64,000 nt of DNA from Marinobacter sp. AC-23 (GCF_001858325.1 NZ_MBPP01000045.1:94693-158692), one strand, 5' to 3'. Counted from the first letter of the stretch, positions 18,718 through 28,884 are shown. Numbers and translations: made by a program. Notes: generated by a model not told the origin, from the sequence alone.

Positions 18718-19974
18718 TCAGCCGGCAGGCTCAGAAAGCGCAACAGCAGGTTCCGCTGCATGTTTGCGTTCGCTACGTGCGATAACCGCGGTGCCCACCA
18801 AATCCCCGGTAACATTAAGCCCCGTAGCACCCATACCGACCAGTGCATCAATGGAAACCAGCAATGCGACCGTTTCGATAGGCAGCCCAACCTGGGCAAA
18901 AACCGTGGCAATCATCACAATGCCAGCCCCGGGAACACCCGCGGTTCCGATGGAGGTAAGCGTACCAATGAGTACAATTTCCGCCATGGTCATCAGATCC
19001 AGGGGAATACCAACAACATTGGCCGCAAACACCGCAGAAATCGCGATACGAATCGCCGCGCCGTCCATATTAATAGTGGCGCCTAGCGGCAAGCTGAAAC
19101 CATAGATCTGCTTGGGAATACCCAACCGCCGTGCCGCATCCAGTGTCAGCGGCAAGGTGCCTGAACTGCTCTGGGTAGCAAAAGCCGTTGCCATGGGCGT
19201 ACGCGCTTCACGAAAAAATTCCCGCACTCGCACACCGTAAAAGCGCATCAGAATGCAGTAAACAACCAGGTGCACAGCCAGCGCGATATAAAGCACCATC
19301 ACCATATCGCCCAGCGCCAGTATAGTGGTCATGCCCTGCTCACCAGCGGTCTTGGCAACAATCGCGAACACACCAATAGGAACGTACTGCAGCACGCCAG
19401 ACATGACTTTCAGGGTGATCTCGTTAAGCCCTTCTACAACCTTGTAAAGGTGTTCGCCAAGCTCTGCATGGGCCTCACTCTCACGTAGTTTCAGCAGCGC
19501 AATACCAAAAACAATGGCAGTGAAGATGATGCCCAACAGGTTTAGCTCGGTAAACGCTGCAAAAATATTATCGGGCACGATTTTCAGCAGCACACTCACG
19601 AACCCGGGGTTATCCGGCACTTTTACATCTGCGCTTTCATCCAGCGCCATACCGCTTCCTGGCTCAAGCAGGGTAGCCACAACCAACCCCACCACAATGG
19701 CCAGTGCTGAGGTCATCACGTAAAACCCGAACAGTTTGCGCCCAACTCGGCCCATGCTGCCGATATTGGCCTGATTGATACCCACCATCAGGGTGAACAA
19801 CACAATAGGCACAATTAGAAACTTGAGCAGGCGCAGCAGCAACTCGCCAAAGGGCGCCAGCCAGTCGGCAGCCTGCTGCCCGCCGAGCATTCCGACTGCA
19901 ACACCTAGCACCAGTGCGATGCTTACGCGAAGGATCAGTGAGGAGTTCAGATAGCTATGGAAGAGGGCTCTCAT
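18718..19974 (-). CDS. dicarboxylate/amino acid:cation symporter (SDF family)
   Basis: Secondary transporter of the GltP/DctA family, 418 residues. The hairpin-1 Ser-rich loop FATQSSSGTLPLT, the helix-7 motif INMDGAAIRIA (variant of NMDGT) and the helix-8 region TGLNVTGDLVGTAV are all present. The start at ATG 19974 is chosen because the upstream MHIIIIGGD segment is atypical and a GGGGGC site precedes this ATG. The substrate is a C4-dicarboxylate or acidic/neutral amino acid, not decidable here. Confidence 0.87.
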   Translation of the reverse strand: MRALFHSYLNSSLILRVSIALVLGVAVGMLGGQQAADWLAPFGELLLRLLKFLIVPIVLFTLMVGINQANIGSMGRVGRKLFGFYVMTSALAIVVGLVVATLLEPGSGMALDESADVKVPDNPGFVSVLLKIVPDNIFAAFTELNLLGIIFTAIVFGIALLKLRESEAHAELGEHLYKVVEGLNEITLKVMSGVLQYVPIGVFAIVAKTAGEQGMTTILALGDMVMVLYIALAVHLVVYCILMRFYGVRVREFFREARTPMATAFATQSSSGTLPLTLDAARRLGIPKQIYGFSLPLGATINMDGAAIRIAISAVFAANVVGIPLDLMTMAEIVLIGTLTSIGTAGVPGAGIVMIATVFAQVGLPIETVALLVSIDALVGMGATGLNVTGDLVGTAVIARSERKHAAEPAVALSEPAG

Positions 19975-20079
19975 CCGATCGCCCCCGATAATAATGATGT
20001 GCACAATGGCATAGTACGAGTTCCTGATTCGGGATGGCGCCGATTGTGGTGGAAATCATCAGGCAGGTAAACCGCTAGC

Positions 20080-21126
20080 TTATGCCTGCAACTGGCGCAC
20101 ATCCGCCAAAAACCGATCAACAACCTCCGGTGTGGTGGCCCAGGAGCACATCAGGCGTGCGCAGCCGCCGATAAAGTTGTAGAAACGCCAACCTTTTGCC
20201 CGCAACGCAGCCTGCAAGGCCTCGGGCATTTCTACAAAAACCCCATTTACCTGCCTTGGGTACCTGAGCTTAATTCCTGGCAAGCCGGCCAGTCCATCAG
20301 CAAGCCTTGTCGCACAGGCGTTGGCATGACGGGCATTTTCCAGCCACACATTATTTTCTAGCAACCCACACCAGGGCGCAGAAATATATCGCATTTTAGA
20401 GGCCAGTTGTCCGGCCTGCTTGCAGCGCCATTCAAAGTCTTCGGCCAGCGCCTTATTAAAAAACACCACAGCCTCGCCCAAGGCCAAACCATTCTTGGTT
20501 CCGGAAAAACACAGCACATCAACGCCCACTTTCCAGGTGATTTCCGATGGGTGTACATCTAGCGCCGCCACAGCATTCGCAAACCGAGCGCCGTCCATGT
20601 GTATATTCAGTTTGTACTGATCCGCCAGTGTGCGGATATCGCGAAGTTCATCCGGCGTATAGATGGTGCCAACTTCCGTTGCCTGAGTAAGGCTAAGAAC
20701 CTTGGGTTTAGGGTAGTGAATATCGGTGCGCTTAGTCACCAGATGCTCAATACTCTCCGGTGTCAGCTTCCCGTTTTCGCCCTGCCCTAACAACAGTTTG
20801 GCACCATTGGAGGCATATTCCGGCCCGCCACACTCATCTGTTTCAATGTGCGCCAGCTCATGGCATATCACGCTGTGAAACGATTGCCCCATGGACGCCA
20901 GCGCCAACGAGTTGGCCGCCGTACCATTAAATACAAAGTAGACATCGCAATCTGTATCAAACAAAGAGCGCAACCCATCTGCTGCCCGCTGTGTCCAGCT
21001 ATCCTCGCCGTACGCTGGCTCATCCACGCGGTTTGCCGCCTCCATCGCCTTCCAGGCCTGGGGACATACGCCACTGTAATTATCGCTGGCAAACTGCTCC
21101 GAACGTGACACGGCAACACTCCTCAA
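20080..21126 (-). CDS. low-specificity threonine aldolase (PLP)
   Basis: Cleaves threonine, allo-threonine or related 3-hydroxy amino acids to glycine and an aldehyde. 348 residues, PLP fold type I. HMDGARFANAVAAL near residues 175-188 carries the Asp that binds the pyridine nitrogen, and CFSGTKNGLALGEAVVF near 208-224 carries the Schiff-base Lys. The N-terminus FASDNYSGVCPQ matches the Beta-eliminating lyase family. It is more similar in style to the proteobacterial LtaE-like branch with a GGPEYASNGAKL insertion than to E. coli LtaE. Confidence 0.87.
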   Translation of the reverse strand: MRSVAVSRSEQFASDNYSGVCPQAWKAMEAANRVDEPAYGEDSWTQRAADGLRSLFDTDCDVYFVFNGTAANSLALASMGQSFHSVICHELAHIETDECGGPEYASNGAKLLLGQGENGKLTPESIEHLVTKRTDIHYPKPKVLSLTQATEVGTIYTPDELRDIRTLADQYKLNIHMDGARFANAVAALDVHPSEITWKVGVDVLCFSGTKNGLALGEAVVFFNKALAEDFEWRCKQAGQLASKMRYISAPWCGLLENNVWLENARHANACATRLADGLAGLPGIKLRYPRQVNGVFVEMPEALQAALRAKGWRFYNFIGGCARLMCSWATTPEVVDRFLADVRQLQA

Positions 21127-21232
21127 TCGGGTAATTAAACGCGGGGAATCCCTTGAAGCTACACGAGTTTTTATTGAACGCCAATGAGACCAGAGTACGA
21201 GGCCGTTTGGTACGCAGAGCGAGGATCGATCA

Positions 21233-23332
21233 TCAGGCGGCTATCACTGGAGATGCGCTTTGATCACTGGACGACGTCGGGTTATTAGCTCCAGCAATGG
21301 TTCTGGCGGTTCGCTCAAACGTCAGGGCTATGCGCTCGAACATACCTTCAACGGTTGCCGTTTGTGCATCTGCCTCTTTGGTTGCATGAACAGCGGCTAG
21401 CAACTCGGCACTCACTTTCCGGAATCGGGCGTTTATTTCGCCGCGGGCGCTTAACAGATAGGTGTCTGCCAACACCTGTTGCCACTGGGCAAGTTTCGCA
21501 TCTACCTCAGCGCTGCGATGGTTTTTGATCCGCCTTCTCAGGCGAATGGACATATGGCCAATGTTAAGGCCGGTAAAGCCCAGGTCCGTCATATCCCGGT
21601 TGGAGCTCCCCGATCCCTGATCATAGTTGGCAAGCCGCAACAGGCGCTCCCCCATGCGGCCATTAAGCCAGCTCTCAGGCCGGCGCTGGTAATCAATGGC
21701 GGTAAGATCGCGAGCGGTTGCTTTGAGTAGCCGGCGCTGCATGAGTTGGCCATCCAAAGGCGTGATCAGTTTGAACACCCAGTAAAGAATACTGATACCC
21801 ACAAACAGTCCCAGAGCATTACTGGTCGCAACGTCCGTACTGAACGTCATATTGTTTCCGGGCTGAACAATAAGCGTAAAAGGGATGCAAAAGCCTAGGC
21901 CGTAAGGCAGAGTCGGCCGATCTGCAAGCGCCAACAGACCTATAAAATAAGGCCCGGCAAGCACCAGCACCAACATTTCAAAGTCTCCACTACTTCTCGA
22001 CAAAAGACCCAGCCCGAAAAACAGCGCCACCGGGATCGCCACCACAACCCCGAGCAGCAGGCGGCGCAGCATGAACGTCAACACGACCAGAGAAAAGCGG
22101 GCAAACATTACAGAAAATACCACGGGCATGATCATAAGCATGATGGCCGCAGGGCTGCCGGTGCCTAACCATATCGTTGCCCCGATTGCGAACACGACCG
22201 CTGTTCGGAACCCATTAACAATACCCACCAACGGATCCCTGTGGGTTTTCAGCTTGGAGGCTTTGAGCAGTGTCTGATCGCGGTTTTCAAGTGCGTTGTA
22301 AGCCCTCAAGACCATAACCAGATCCGCCACCAGCTCCACAGCTGTCTGGGTAAGGCGGATAACAATGGCAGATTCGTTTACGTAAGCGGCTCTATGTTCC
22401 AGAAGTGCCCGCCTCAGTGCCTGGGCCTGATGATAGGATTCTTCATAGCTGTCTGCTTCTGCGATTCGTATGAAGAGAGTTCGCATGTCTGCCAGTAAGT
22501 TGCTGAATGCCTTTGAAACCAAATCCGGATGATTTCTCGGAAAGCGCCCCATAATTTGCGTCACCGCCAACAGAGACATCACCTTGTTGCAGAGCAGGTT
22601 TGCTGCCCTGCTCCGCCCCGGCCCTTCAGGCCCCTCATAGGCCACAGCGCTGGAATCATCATTCAGCACAACCAGCGTTTCCAAAATCTCATCCGCATGC
22701 TGGTGTCGCTGCTCATGGGTGCTGCTCGGGTCCAGCTCCAGTGAGAGGTATTCGAGGGTTTTGTTGATCACGTTTCGGGAATGATTACGAAGGCTGTCTT
22801 TTACCGTCACCGGCCACAACAACTGGCTGACCAGCATGGCACAGAGAGCACCAACCGTTATTTCGCTGATACGGGACTGGGCAATATCAAACACGGCCCG
22901 ACCGTCCGCGGCACTGGCGTCGGCCATAACCATGATGACCACCAGGCCTGCCGTCATTCCTGACATGGCAAAGGCGTAGATGAAGTTAGTGTTGTGCACC
23001 ATGGAGGAGGCAGCGGAGTTCAGGCCAATCCACAGCGTGAGACAGGCCAGTGCCAACAGCGGGTAAGGCATGAAAAATGCCAGGATTAAAATCCCCACAC
23101 CGCCGCCCACCACCGAACCGGAAATCTGGCACAGGGCTTTTTCAGTTACCAGCCCGCTTTCCGGGCGAATCTGTAGGAAAACGGCGGATACCAGCGCCCA
23201 ATAGGGACGGTCAAGCTGCAGGTACATGGACACCAGCAACGCCAGCGCCATGGATATCACCCCTTTCACAGCAAATATCACCGCGTGCCTGTTTGGCGTC
23301 AGAAGCTGGGCAAGCAGCGGGTGAAGCGTCAT
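21233..23332 (-). CDS. FUSC-family efflux inner-membrane subunit (AaeB-like)
   Basis: About 699 residues. Two blocks of hydrophobic helices (about residues 20-175 and 365-510) are each followed by a cytoplasmic helical domain, the fusaric-acid/aromatic-acid exporter layout. LQLDRPYWALVSAVFLQIRPE near residues 38-58 is a clear FUSC signature. ATG 23332 is preferred over the TTG 9 bases earlier, because GGGGAG is then correctly spaced. Together with the HlyD and DUF1656 genes just upstream on this strand it forms an AaeX-AaeA-AaeB-like efflux unit. Confidence 0.87.
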   Translation of the reverse strand: MTLHPLLAQLLTPNRHAVIFAVKGVISMALALLVSMYLQLDRPYWALVSAVFLQIRPESGLVTEKALCQISGSVVGGGVGILILAFFMPYPLLALACLTLWIGLNSAASSMVHNTNFIYAFAMSGMTAGLVVIMVMADASAADGRAVFDIAQSRISEITVGALCAMLVSQLLWPVTVKDSLRNHSRNVINKTLEYLSLELDPSSTHEQRHQHADEILETLVVLNDDSSAVAYEGPEGPGRSRAANLLCNKVMSLLAVTQIMGRFPRNHPDLVSKAFSNLLADMRTLFIRIAEADSYEESYHQAQALRRALLEHRAAYVNESAIVIRLTQTAVELVADLVMVLRAYNALENRDQTLLKASKLKTHRDPLVGIVNGFRTAVVFAIGATIWLGTGSPAAIMLMIMPVVFSVMFARFSLVVLTFMLRRLLLGVVVAIPVALFFGLGLLSRSSGDFEMLVLVLAGPYFIGLLALADRPTLPYGLGFCIPFTLIVQPGNNMTFSTDVATSNALGLFVGISILYWVFKLITPLDGQLMQRRLLKATARDLTAIDYQRRPESWLNGRMGERLLRLANYDQGSGSSNRDMTDLGFTGLNIGHMSIRLRRRIKNHRSAEVDAKLAQWQQVLADTYLLSARGEINARFRKVSAELLAAVHATKEADAQTATVEGMFERIALTFERTARTIAGANNPTSSSDQSASPVIAA

Positions 23333-23346
23333 GAAAGGCAACTCCC

Positions 23347-24219
23347 CTAGTCTGATTCGGGATCAGCTTCCAGATAAATGGAAACCGTCATGCCGGCACT
23401 GATATTTACACCTTCCGGAAGGGGGTCGAGGGCTATATCCACCGGGATGCGCTGGGCAAGGCGCACCCAGTTAAAGGCTTGCTGCACCTGGGGCAGCATC
23501 TGGCTATCACTGCTGGTATTCGAATCCGCAATACCACGGGCGATGCTGGCCACCTCGCCACTAAGCTTTTTACCGCCAGACAGCAGAGTAATCCGGGCTT
23601 TTTGCCCTACCTGCACCAAATGCAGCTTGGTTTCTTCAAAGTACCCGGTTACGTAAAAAGAGTCGCTTTTAATAAGCGATAATACGTCTGTGCCCCGAGA
23701 TGCGAAATTGCCCTGGCGTAAAGAAAGGTTGTTCACAATACCGCTCTCGGGCGCCAGCACCTTTGTCCGCTTCAGATCAATTCGGGCTGTATTGAGCTCG
23801 GCTTGTGCAAGCTGATAACTGGCTTTGGCTGTCTCGGCGCGAATACGATAGGCCTCCAGGCTTTCCTCGCTAATAGACCTGCTCTCAGCCATGCGCTGCC
23901 GGCGTTCATACTGATGCTTGGCGAGATCCCAACCTGTGCGCTCCTGAGCAAGGCGCGCATTATTCTCTGCGAATTTTGCCCGATAGCGGGTATCGTCGAT
24001 AGTGAACAGTGGGTCGCCTTTGCTAACAAGCTGGTTGTTGTCCACATTCACACCGGTTACCCAACCCGACACGTCAGGCGCGATCGTGATGACATCCGCG
24101 CGAATCCGGCCGTCTCGTGTCCAGGGCGAATAGAGGTAGTGATCCCACACCCAGGCCCCAGCTATAACGGCAGCAGCTACCACCAGCAATGTCAGTCCAA
24201 CGCGCCCCAACTTTCCCAT
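23347..24219 (-). CDS. HlyD-family periplasmic adaptor (AaeA-like)
   Basis: Membrane fusion protein of 290 residues for the FUSC exporter. One N-terminal membrane anchor (residues 8-26). A biotinyl-lipoyl half-motif APDVSGWVTGVNVDNNQLV lies near 48-66, a short alpha-hairpin (ARLAQERTGWDLAKHQYERR) and the second lipoyl half (VLAPESGIVNNLSLRQGNF) follow. ATG 24219 is preceded by AAGGAAG. It is separated by 14 bases from the FUSC gene and by 10 from the DUF1656 gene. Confidence 0.88.
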   Translation of the reverse strand: MGKLGRVGLTLLVVAAAVIAGAWVWDHYLYSPWTRDGRIRADVITIAPDVSGWVTGVNVDNNQLVSKGDPLFTIDDTRYRAKFAENNARLAQERTGWDLAKHQYERRQRMAESRSISEESLEAYRIRAETAKASYQLAQAELNTARIDLKRTKVLAPESGIVNNLSLRQGNFASRGTDVLSLIKSDSFYVTGYFEETKLHLVQVGQKARITLLSGGKKLSGEVASIARGIADSNTSSDSQMLPQVQQAFNWVRLAQRIPVDIALDPLPEGVNISAGMTVSIYLEADPESD

Positions 24220-24229
24220 GAGCTTCCTT

Positions 24230-24430
24230 TTAGTCCCCAAACAGATAAACAATAGCAGCCAAATAACAAACGAAGACAGCCACATCAAACCAGGCTTCCT
24301 TCCAAATATAATGGCGCAGGCCCAAATAATGCAGAGCCAGTCGCGTAGCTGCCGTCAAAATAAACGCCATAGGCACCAGCACCACGAAGGGGCTGAACAA
24401 CATTCCACCAATGCTCATTTCGTAAAGCAT
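24230..24430 (-). CDS. DUF1656 membrane protein (AaeX-like)
   Basis: A 66-residue protein starting MLYEMSIGGMLFSPFV, the usual beginning of DUF1656 proteins. It has two membrane helices and an HYIWKEAWFDVAVFVCYL second segment. ATG 24430 is used because AAGGATG lies just upstream and family members begin with MxxE. It is the first gene of the three-gene efflux unit. The role in export is unknown but the association is conserved. Confidence 0.85.
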   Translation of the reverse strand: MLYEMSIGGMLFSPFVVLVPMAFILTAATRLALHYLGLRHYIWKEAWFDVAVFVCYLAAIVYLFGD

Positions 24431-24489
24431 GTCATCCTTATTATCGACGTGTTGCCGCAAGAAGCATTCCGATAACCCATAAAATACGT

Positions 24490-25497
24490 TTATCTGGGCC
24501 GCAGAATATAGATGCCGTCACTACCCTGGCTGCTAATATTGGTGTTAGGTACAAACTCAATAAAGCTGACTTGCGAGCGATTAGCCAGACTTTCCGGCAA
24601 CGCAAACCAATTCAGGTTGGATTCGCGAGCGCCAAGCACCGGTTTTACACCATATTCACGAAATCGCAGCACTTCACCCTGTAACGTCAGCTCGTGAACA
24701 GCGGGGCCTGTGTAGGCCAGCGGTATTGAGAGGTAGTAGCTGCTATCCAGAACCCGATTCGCGTTCAGCGATACCCAATCCAAACGCCCCGGCCTGCGAT
24801 AGGTTAAACCGTCTTCTGGCAGCATATCTGAGGTTTCCCGAAGCCTGCGATTATCAGCCGCCAGGTTACCTGTCTCTGGGTCTTTCAGATAAACCATGCG
24901 ATCAAACTTTGGCGGGAAGGCCGCAATCCGGGAGCCCAAGTCAAAATCATTCTTAACGTCAATATCGGGAGAAGTGTAAATGACCAGCCAACGGCCCTCA
25001 ATACGCATGTATGCGGGAAACAAGCCCAACTCGAAGCTCGGCCTTCTACCATAAACCACCACGTCTGACTTTTCGTAAAGCTCAGTGAACACACGCCTCC
25101 AGCTTTCGACCTTCAACGTACGCGTTGTGTCGTCGTTCAGGCTAGCCGCAAAGACATTAAGCTTCGGTTCCGCCTCACTTAGATCGTAGATACCCTCACT
25201 GGTGACAAAGTAGTGTGTCATCGGGATGCGATCCATATCTTCGCTCCACTCTAGGGTGAACCTTAGTTGCCCGCTTGAGTCGAACGTTTTCACCTGCTTT
25301 GCCTGTGCCAGAAAAAAGCTGCCTTCAGGGCTGTAACTGACATCAGCGAGATAGCTGTCGCTCAGAAACACCAGCTCAAAATGTTCTGAGGCGCTTCCAT
25401 CGCGAAGCAAGGGAGGGTTAGTCAAAGTGTCTGCGGCCACTAATTGCGCCCCCGACATAAGACACGCTGACATGATCACCCCTGAAATAAAGCGCAT
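24490..25497 (-). CDS. uncharacterised exported protein
   Basis: A protein of 335 residues from the chosen ATG 25497, beginning MRFISGVIMSACLMSGAQL with a signal peptide cut after about residue 22 (VAA/DT). The rest is beta-rich with repeating strand patterns such as ADVSYSPEGSFFLAQAKQV, suggesting a beta-propeller-like periplasmic protein. It shows no catalytic motif and I do not recognise the family. It lies between the DUF1656 gene and divergent mtfA. Confidence 0.6.
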   Translation of the reverse strand: MRFISGVIMSACLMSGAQLVAADTLTNPPLLRDGSASEHFELVFLSDSYLADVSYSPEGSFFLAQAKQVKTFDSSGQLRFTLEWSEDMDRIPMTHYFVTSEGIYDLSEAEPKLNVFAASLNDDTTRTLKVESWRRVFTELYEKSDVVVYGRRPSFELGLFPAYMRIEGRWLVIYTSPDIDVKNDFDLGSRIAAFPPKFDRMVYLKDPETGNLAADNRRLRETSDMLPEDGLTYRRPGRLDWVSLNANRVLDSSYYLSIPLAYTGPAVHELTLQGEVLRFREYGVKPVLGARESNLNWFALPESLANRSQVSFIEFVPNTNISSQGSDGIYILRPR

Positions 25498-25628
25498 AAA
25501 GCCAGAGCCTCTTGAAAATAATACAGCGTGACTTACGACCAAGTGTTTGATCATAGGTGCCGTTTTAGTTTTTGGCTAATCTGCATGTGCTAGAGTGACG
25601 GCTATGTGTAGGCAACGAGTTTAAAAGA

Positions 25629-26456
25629 ATGTCCCCGGTGATTTTATTTGCAGTCTTTGCCATAGTCTTAATCGCAACGGCGGTGTTCTACCTGTTTTTC
25701 TACCGCGCCTGGCGGCGGGAACTGGAGCTAAAACAACCCTTCCCGAAGGCCTGGCGAAAGCATCTGCAGTCGACAGTACCTTTGTACCGCCAATTGCCTA
25801 CGCATCTGCAGAAAGCCCTGCGAGACCAGATTCAGCTATTCATTGCAGAAAAGCACTTCTATGGCTGCGCTGGTTTTGAGGTAGACGACCGGGTTCGAGT
25901 AGCGATCGCCGGGCACGCGTGCTTGCTAACGGTTATGCGTTCGTATGCGGATTACAACGAGGTTCGCAGCATTCTTGTCTACCCGGATGTTTACCGGGTA
26001 CAAGCCCAGGAACGCGACGGCATGGTGGTTGGCGTCAGCGATCAGGTCCGGGCAGGTGAAGCCTCATCGCTGGGGCAAGTGGTATTGGCCTGGTCGGAAT
26101 GTGAAAGCGGGGCCATCAACAAAAATGGCCCACATAACGTCATTCTCCACGAGTTTGCCCATCAGCTTGATTACCTCGATGGAACAGCCGACGGCGCGCC
26201 ACCCCTTAGCGGAGAGCAAGCTAAGGAGTGGCAACAGACCATGACCATTGCCTATGATAATCTCCGGCACTCCCTGAGGCACCACCGAACAAGCTGGCTC
26301 GACCCTTATGGTGCAACAAAGCCAGCTGAGTTCTTTGCGGTACTGACAGAAACCTTTTATCAGCAACCGCAACACCTGAAAGAACAACAACCGGCCGTGT
26401 ATGACCTGCTCCGCGACTTCTACAGAATAGACCCTGGCGAGTTAGCGCCGAGCTAA
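25629..26456 (+). CDS. mtfA: MtfA-family zinc peptidase
   Basis: Zinc-dependent aminopeptidase family M90. 275 residues with an N-terminal membrane helix (residues 3-24), not present in E. coli MtfA but common in relatives. The active site HEFAHQLDYLDG is at about residues 174-185, with the third ligand probably a Glu in PAEFFAVLTETFYQQP near 242-257. In E. coli MtfA interacts with the glucose regulator Mlc; whether that applies here is unknown. Confidence 0.85.
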   Translation: MSPVILFAVFAIVLIATAVFYLFFYRAWRRELELKQPFPKAWRKHLQSTVPLYRQLPTHLQKALRDQIQLFIAEKHFYGCAGFEVDDRVRVAIAGHACLLTVMRSYADYNEVRSILVYPDVYRVQAQERDGMVVGVSDQVRAGEASSLGQVVLAWSECESGAINKNGPHNVILHEFAHQLDYLDGTADGAPPLSGEQAKEWQQTMTIAYDNLRHSLRHHRTSWLDPYGATKPAEFFAVLTETFYQQPQHLKEQQPAVYDLLRDFYRIDPGELAPS

Positions 26457-26473
26457 CTCACCCAAAACGCCTT

Positions 26474-27172
26474 CTAAGCTGAAAGGCCCAAGCTCTCCGA
26501 ATCCTTCTTAATGCTAAGATCCAGCAGTTCCAGATAGCCGGCTTTGGTTTTTAGTTTGGTCTGGGCGTGTGCTCGCATATTCAGTTTCCGGAACCCTTGG
26601 GCCAGCTCGTTGGCACGGGTCAAGAGCTGATCCGGCGCAACCACTTCGTCCAGGTAGCCGGCTGCCACTGCGCCTTCGGGGCTGTATATTTCGGCGTTGA
26701 TAACCGAACGGTAAAAATGAGCCGGGGCCAAACGATGCCGCGCAATCTCAATGCCTGCGTGGTGCATGGTCATGCCGATGGCCACTTCATTAAGGCCAAG
26801 TTTGAAACTACCCTCAATACCTAGCCGGTAGTCCACAGACAGCATAATAAACGCGCCTTTAGCAATAGCGTGGCCACTGCATGCGCCAATAACCGGAAAC
26901 GGGAAAGCAGCCAAGCGGCGGGTAAGCGTTGAACCCACGGCAACCAATGCCGCGGCCTCATTCATACCTTTTTGCATTTCTTTCAGATCGTAGCCGGCAG
27001 AGAATATTCCCGGTTGACCAGTCAGAATAACCACAGCCTTGTCTTGTTCCGCCTGATCGAGGGCTTTGTTCAGCTGCTCAAACACTTGATGGCTCAGGGC
27101 ATTCGCCTTTCCGTTGTTAATAACGATTGTCGCGACACCATCGTTCAGTGTGTAATTTACTAAATCCGTCAC
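26474..27172 (-). CDS. crotonase / enoyl-CoA hydratase-isomerase family protein
   Basis: A 232-residue crotonase-fold protein, slightly short for the family. The oxyanion-hole segments AGYDLKEMQKG (near residues 58-68) and the GACSGHAIAKGAF region (near 94-106) are recognisable. The usual catalytic Glu pair is not obvious, so it may be an isomerase or a non-hydratase member. GTG start with GAGGAAA 9 bases upstream. Convergent with mtfA. Confidence 0.8.
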   Translation of the reverse strand: MTDLVNYTLNDGVATIVINNGKANALSHQVFEQLNKALDQAEQDKAVVILTGQPGIFSAGYDLKEMQKGMNEAAALVAVGSTLTRRLAAFPFPVIGACSGHAIAKGAFIMLSVDYRLGIEGSFKLGLNEVAIGMTMHHAGIEIARHRLAPAHFYRSVINAEIYSPEGAVAAGYLDEVVAPDQLLTRANELAQGFRKLNMRAHAQTKLKTKAGYLELLDLSIKKDSESLGLSA

Positions 27173-27278
27173 CGGCGTTTCCTCTTGGTGGAGTTAAGTC
27201 TGATTTCGCAGAACTTTGCCAGCTTATGCTGGCTGCCACAAACTATTCTTCGCCGAATACCGATTCTTTCTCGATGGC

Positions 27279-28760
27279 TCAGGGGCGCCGCCGAAGCGTC
27301 ATCCGCAACTGGGCAGTGAAACCTTTCTTCGACGACAGCGGTATCAGGTGGCTATCGCCATCAACCTCGGCTTTGCTTCCGCCGCGCTCACTCCACTGTT
27401 CATCAGTAGTTACATATCGCAGGTTCCAACCGTCGCCGGCAGGGGTCATTTTCAGTGTCAGGGTATCGCGATAAAGGTATTCGCCCTCAACCCTATGCTC
27501 GGTCCACAGGGCACCGTCAACAAAATAATCTGTCGCGGATACGGCAAGCTCAACGGTCATCACAAGAGTGCGGCCACGATCAACCGTAATTTTTGAACTA
27601 TCAAGGAACGTGGAGAACAACACCGGAGAGCGAGCAGAATCCAGGCCGGCTTGCTTTGGTTTCATCATTTCATCGAACTTTCGCAGCACCGCGCTGAAGG
27701 TCTCCCGGCGCCTTTCCGTCAGCCGAAAGCTGCGGGCTCCCCTGGGCGATACTGTGGCCTCAAAATAATAGGAGGCGCGAACCCTATGCCCCTCCTTCCT
27801 TGCCTTTTCCACAGAAGGCGGCAGCGGCAACGACTCGACATCCATCACGCCATCTACACGGACGTCGCCAAACAGGAACCGCACCATGTTCTGGTAGCCA
27901 TCTTCTGAATTGACGATGCCATAGGGGCCACTGTGGCTGCGGTATACAAAGGCTCTGGGCGCACCCTGAACCGTCGCATTCTCGATAGCCACCAACCCAT
28001 CACTCATTTTGCCCGCCAGCCACTTTGACACACCTTTGGCTGCCCCATAGTCCTGCTGATTGGTCCCTACCAGGCAAAAAAAGCGATCCGGGTCGAACTT
28101 GCCATCCAAAGAGTCCACTCTTTCAGGCCTGCCTTCTAGCCCCAGATACCCCGCCATGGTTGCACGATTAAAGTTGTTGATATCCCACAAGCCGAGGAAT
28201 GCAGGCACGTTGATCCCAGCCATTTCTATGCCGTTATGCGGCGTGGCATAGGTGAACACCTTATCCACTATTTGTCGTACGGCCGGTGTACTGATTCCGC
28301 CATTTTGCAAAAGACACCTACATACCAAGCCGCCCATGGAGTGTGCTACGAGGTGCACCCGAAATTCAGCCCGCAGAGCTGCATCGCCACCGCATATCTG
28401 GTTACGGATATTCAGAATCAAATCCCGCAGTTGCAATGCCGCTGCGGGAATGGACAGCGGCTTCCCTTCGCCAAAGTCCCGGTCTGCCTGATCGTAATAA
28501 CGGTAGATAACGACGGTTTTTAGGGTGATGTCCCGGTCGATTTCGGCACCGTCAGAAAACGCATCTGTATATCCGTAATCCTTCATCAAGCGCATCATCG
28601 GTGATTCAAAAACCTGCTTGTAAACAGCTCCATCCCAGGATTGGCGCACCTTTGTCGCGCCCAGATTAAAGCCCATATAAGGCATGGAGACGGTATCGGC
28701 AATTTCGCTGGCCGTCATGGCGTAGCCACGAACGTAGATGATGGGGTGGAACTGGCTCAT
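27279..28760 (-). CDS. lipase/esterase-like alpha/beta hydrolase with C-terminal beta domain
   Basis: A 493-residue protein with no signal peptide. The N-terminal half is an alpha/beta hydrolase of the triacylglycerol lipase/PGAP1-like type: HPIIYVRGYA at residue 5, nucleophile elbow HLVAHSMGGLVCR near 130-142 and YATPHNGIEM near 172-181. The C-terminal ~190 residues are beta-rich with FSAVLRKFDEMM and FVDGALWTEHRVEG and look like a separate domain. Substrate and localisation are unknown. Confidence 0.72.
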   Translation of the reverse strand: MSQFHPIIYVRGYAMTASEIADTVSMPYMGFNLGATKVRQSWDGAVYKQVFESPMMRLMKDYGYTDAFSDGAEIDRDITLKTVVIYRYYDQADRDFGEGKPLSIPAAALQLRDLILNIRNQICGGDAALRAEFRVHLVAHSMGGLVCRCLLQNGGISTPAVRQIVDKVFTYATPHNGIEMAGINVPAFLGLWDINNFNRATMAGYLGLEGRPERVDSLDGKFDPDRFFCLVGTNQQDYGAAKGVSKWLAGKMSDGLVAIENATVQGAPRAFVYRSHSGPYGIVNSEDGYQNMVRFLFGDVRVDGVMDVESLPLPPSVEKARKEGHRVRASYYFEATVSPRGARSFRLTERRRETFSAVLRKFDEMMKPKQAGLDSARSPVLFSTFLDSSKITVDRGRTLVMTVELAVSATDYFVDGALWTEHRVEGEYLYRDTLTLKMTPAGDGWNLRYVTTDEQWSERGGSKAEVDGDSHLIPLSSKKGFTAQLRMTLRRRP

Positions 28761-28884
28761 GAGGCGCGCATCCTTTCAGGCTGATCCTGCCCTGAAAGCA
28801 TGCGAGATCTGTTCCGGAACGTTTTTTATAGGGCAGAGACCGGCACTTGCGCGACGCAACCTAAAATGGTCTGGAAGAATGTGT

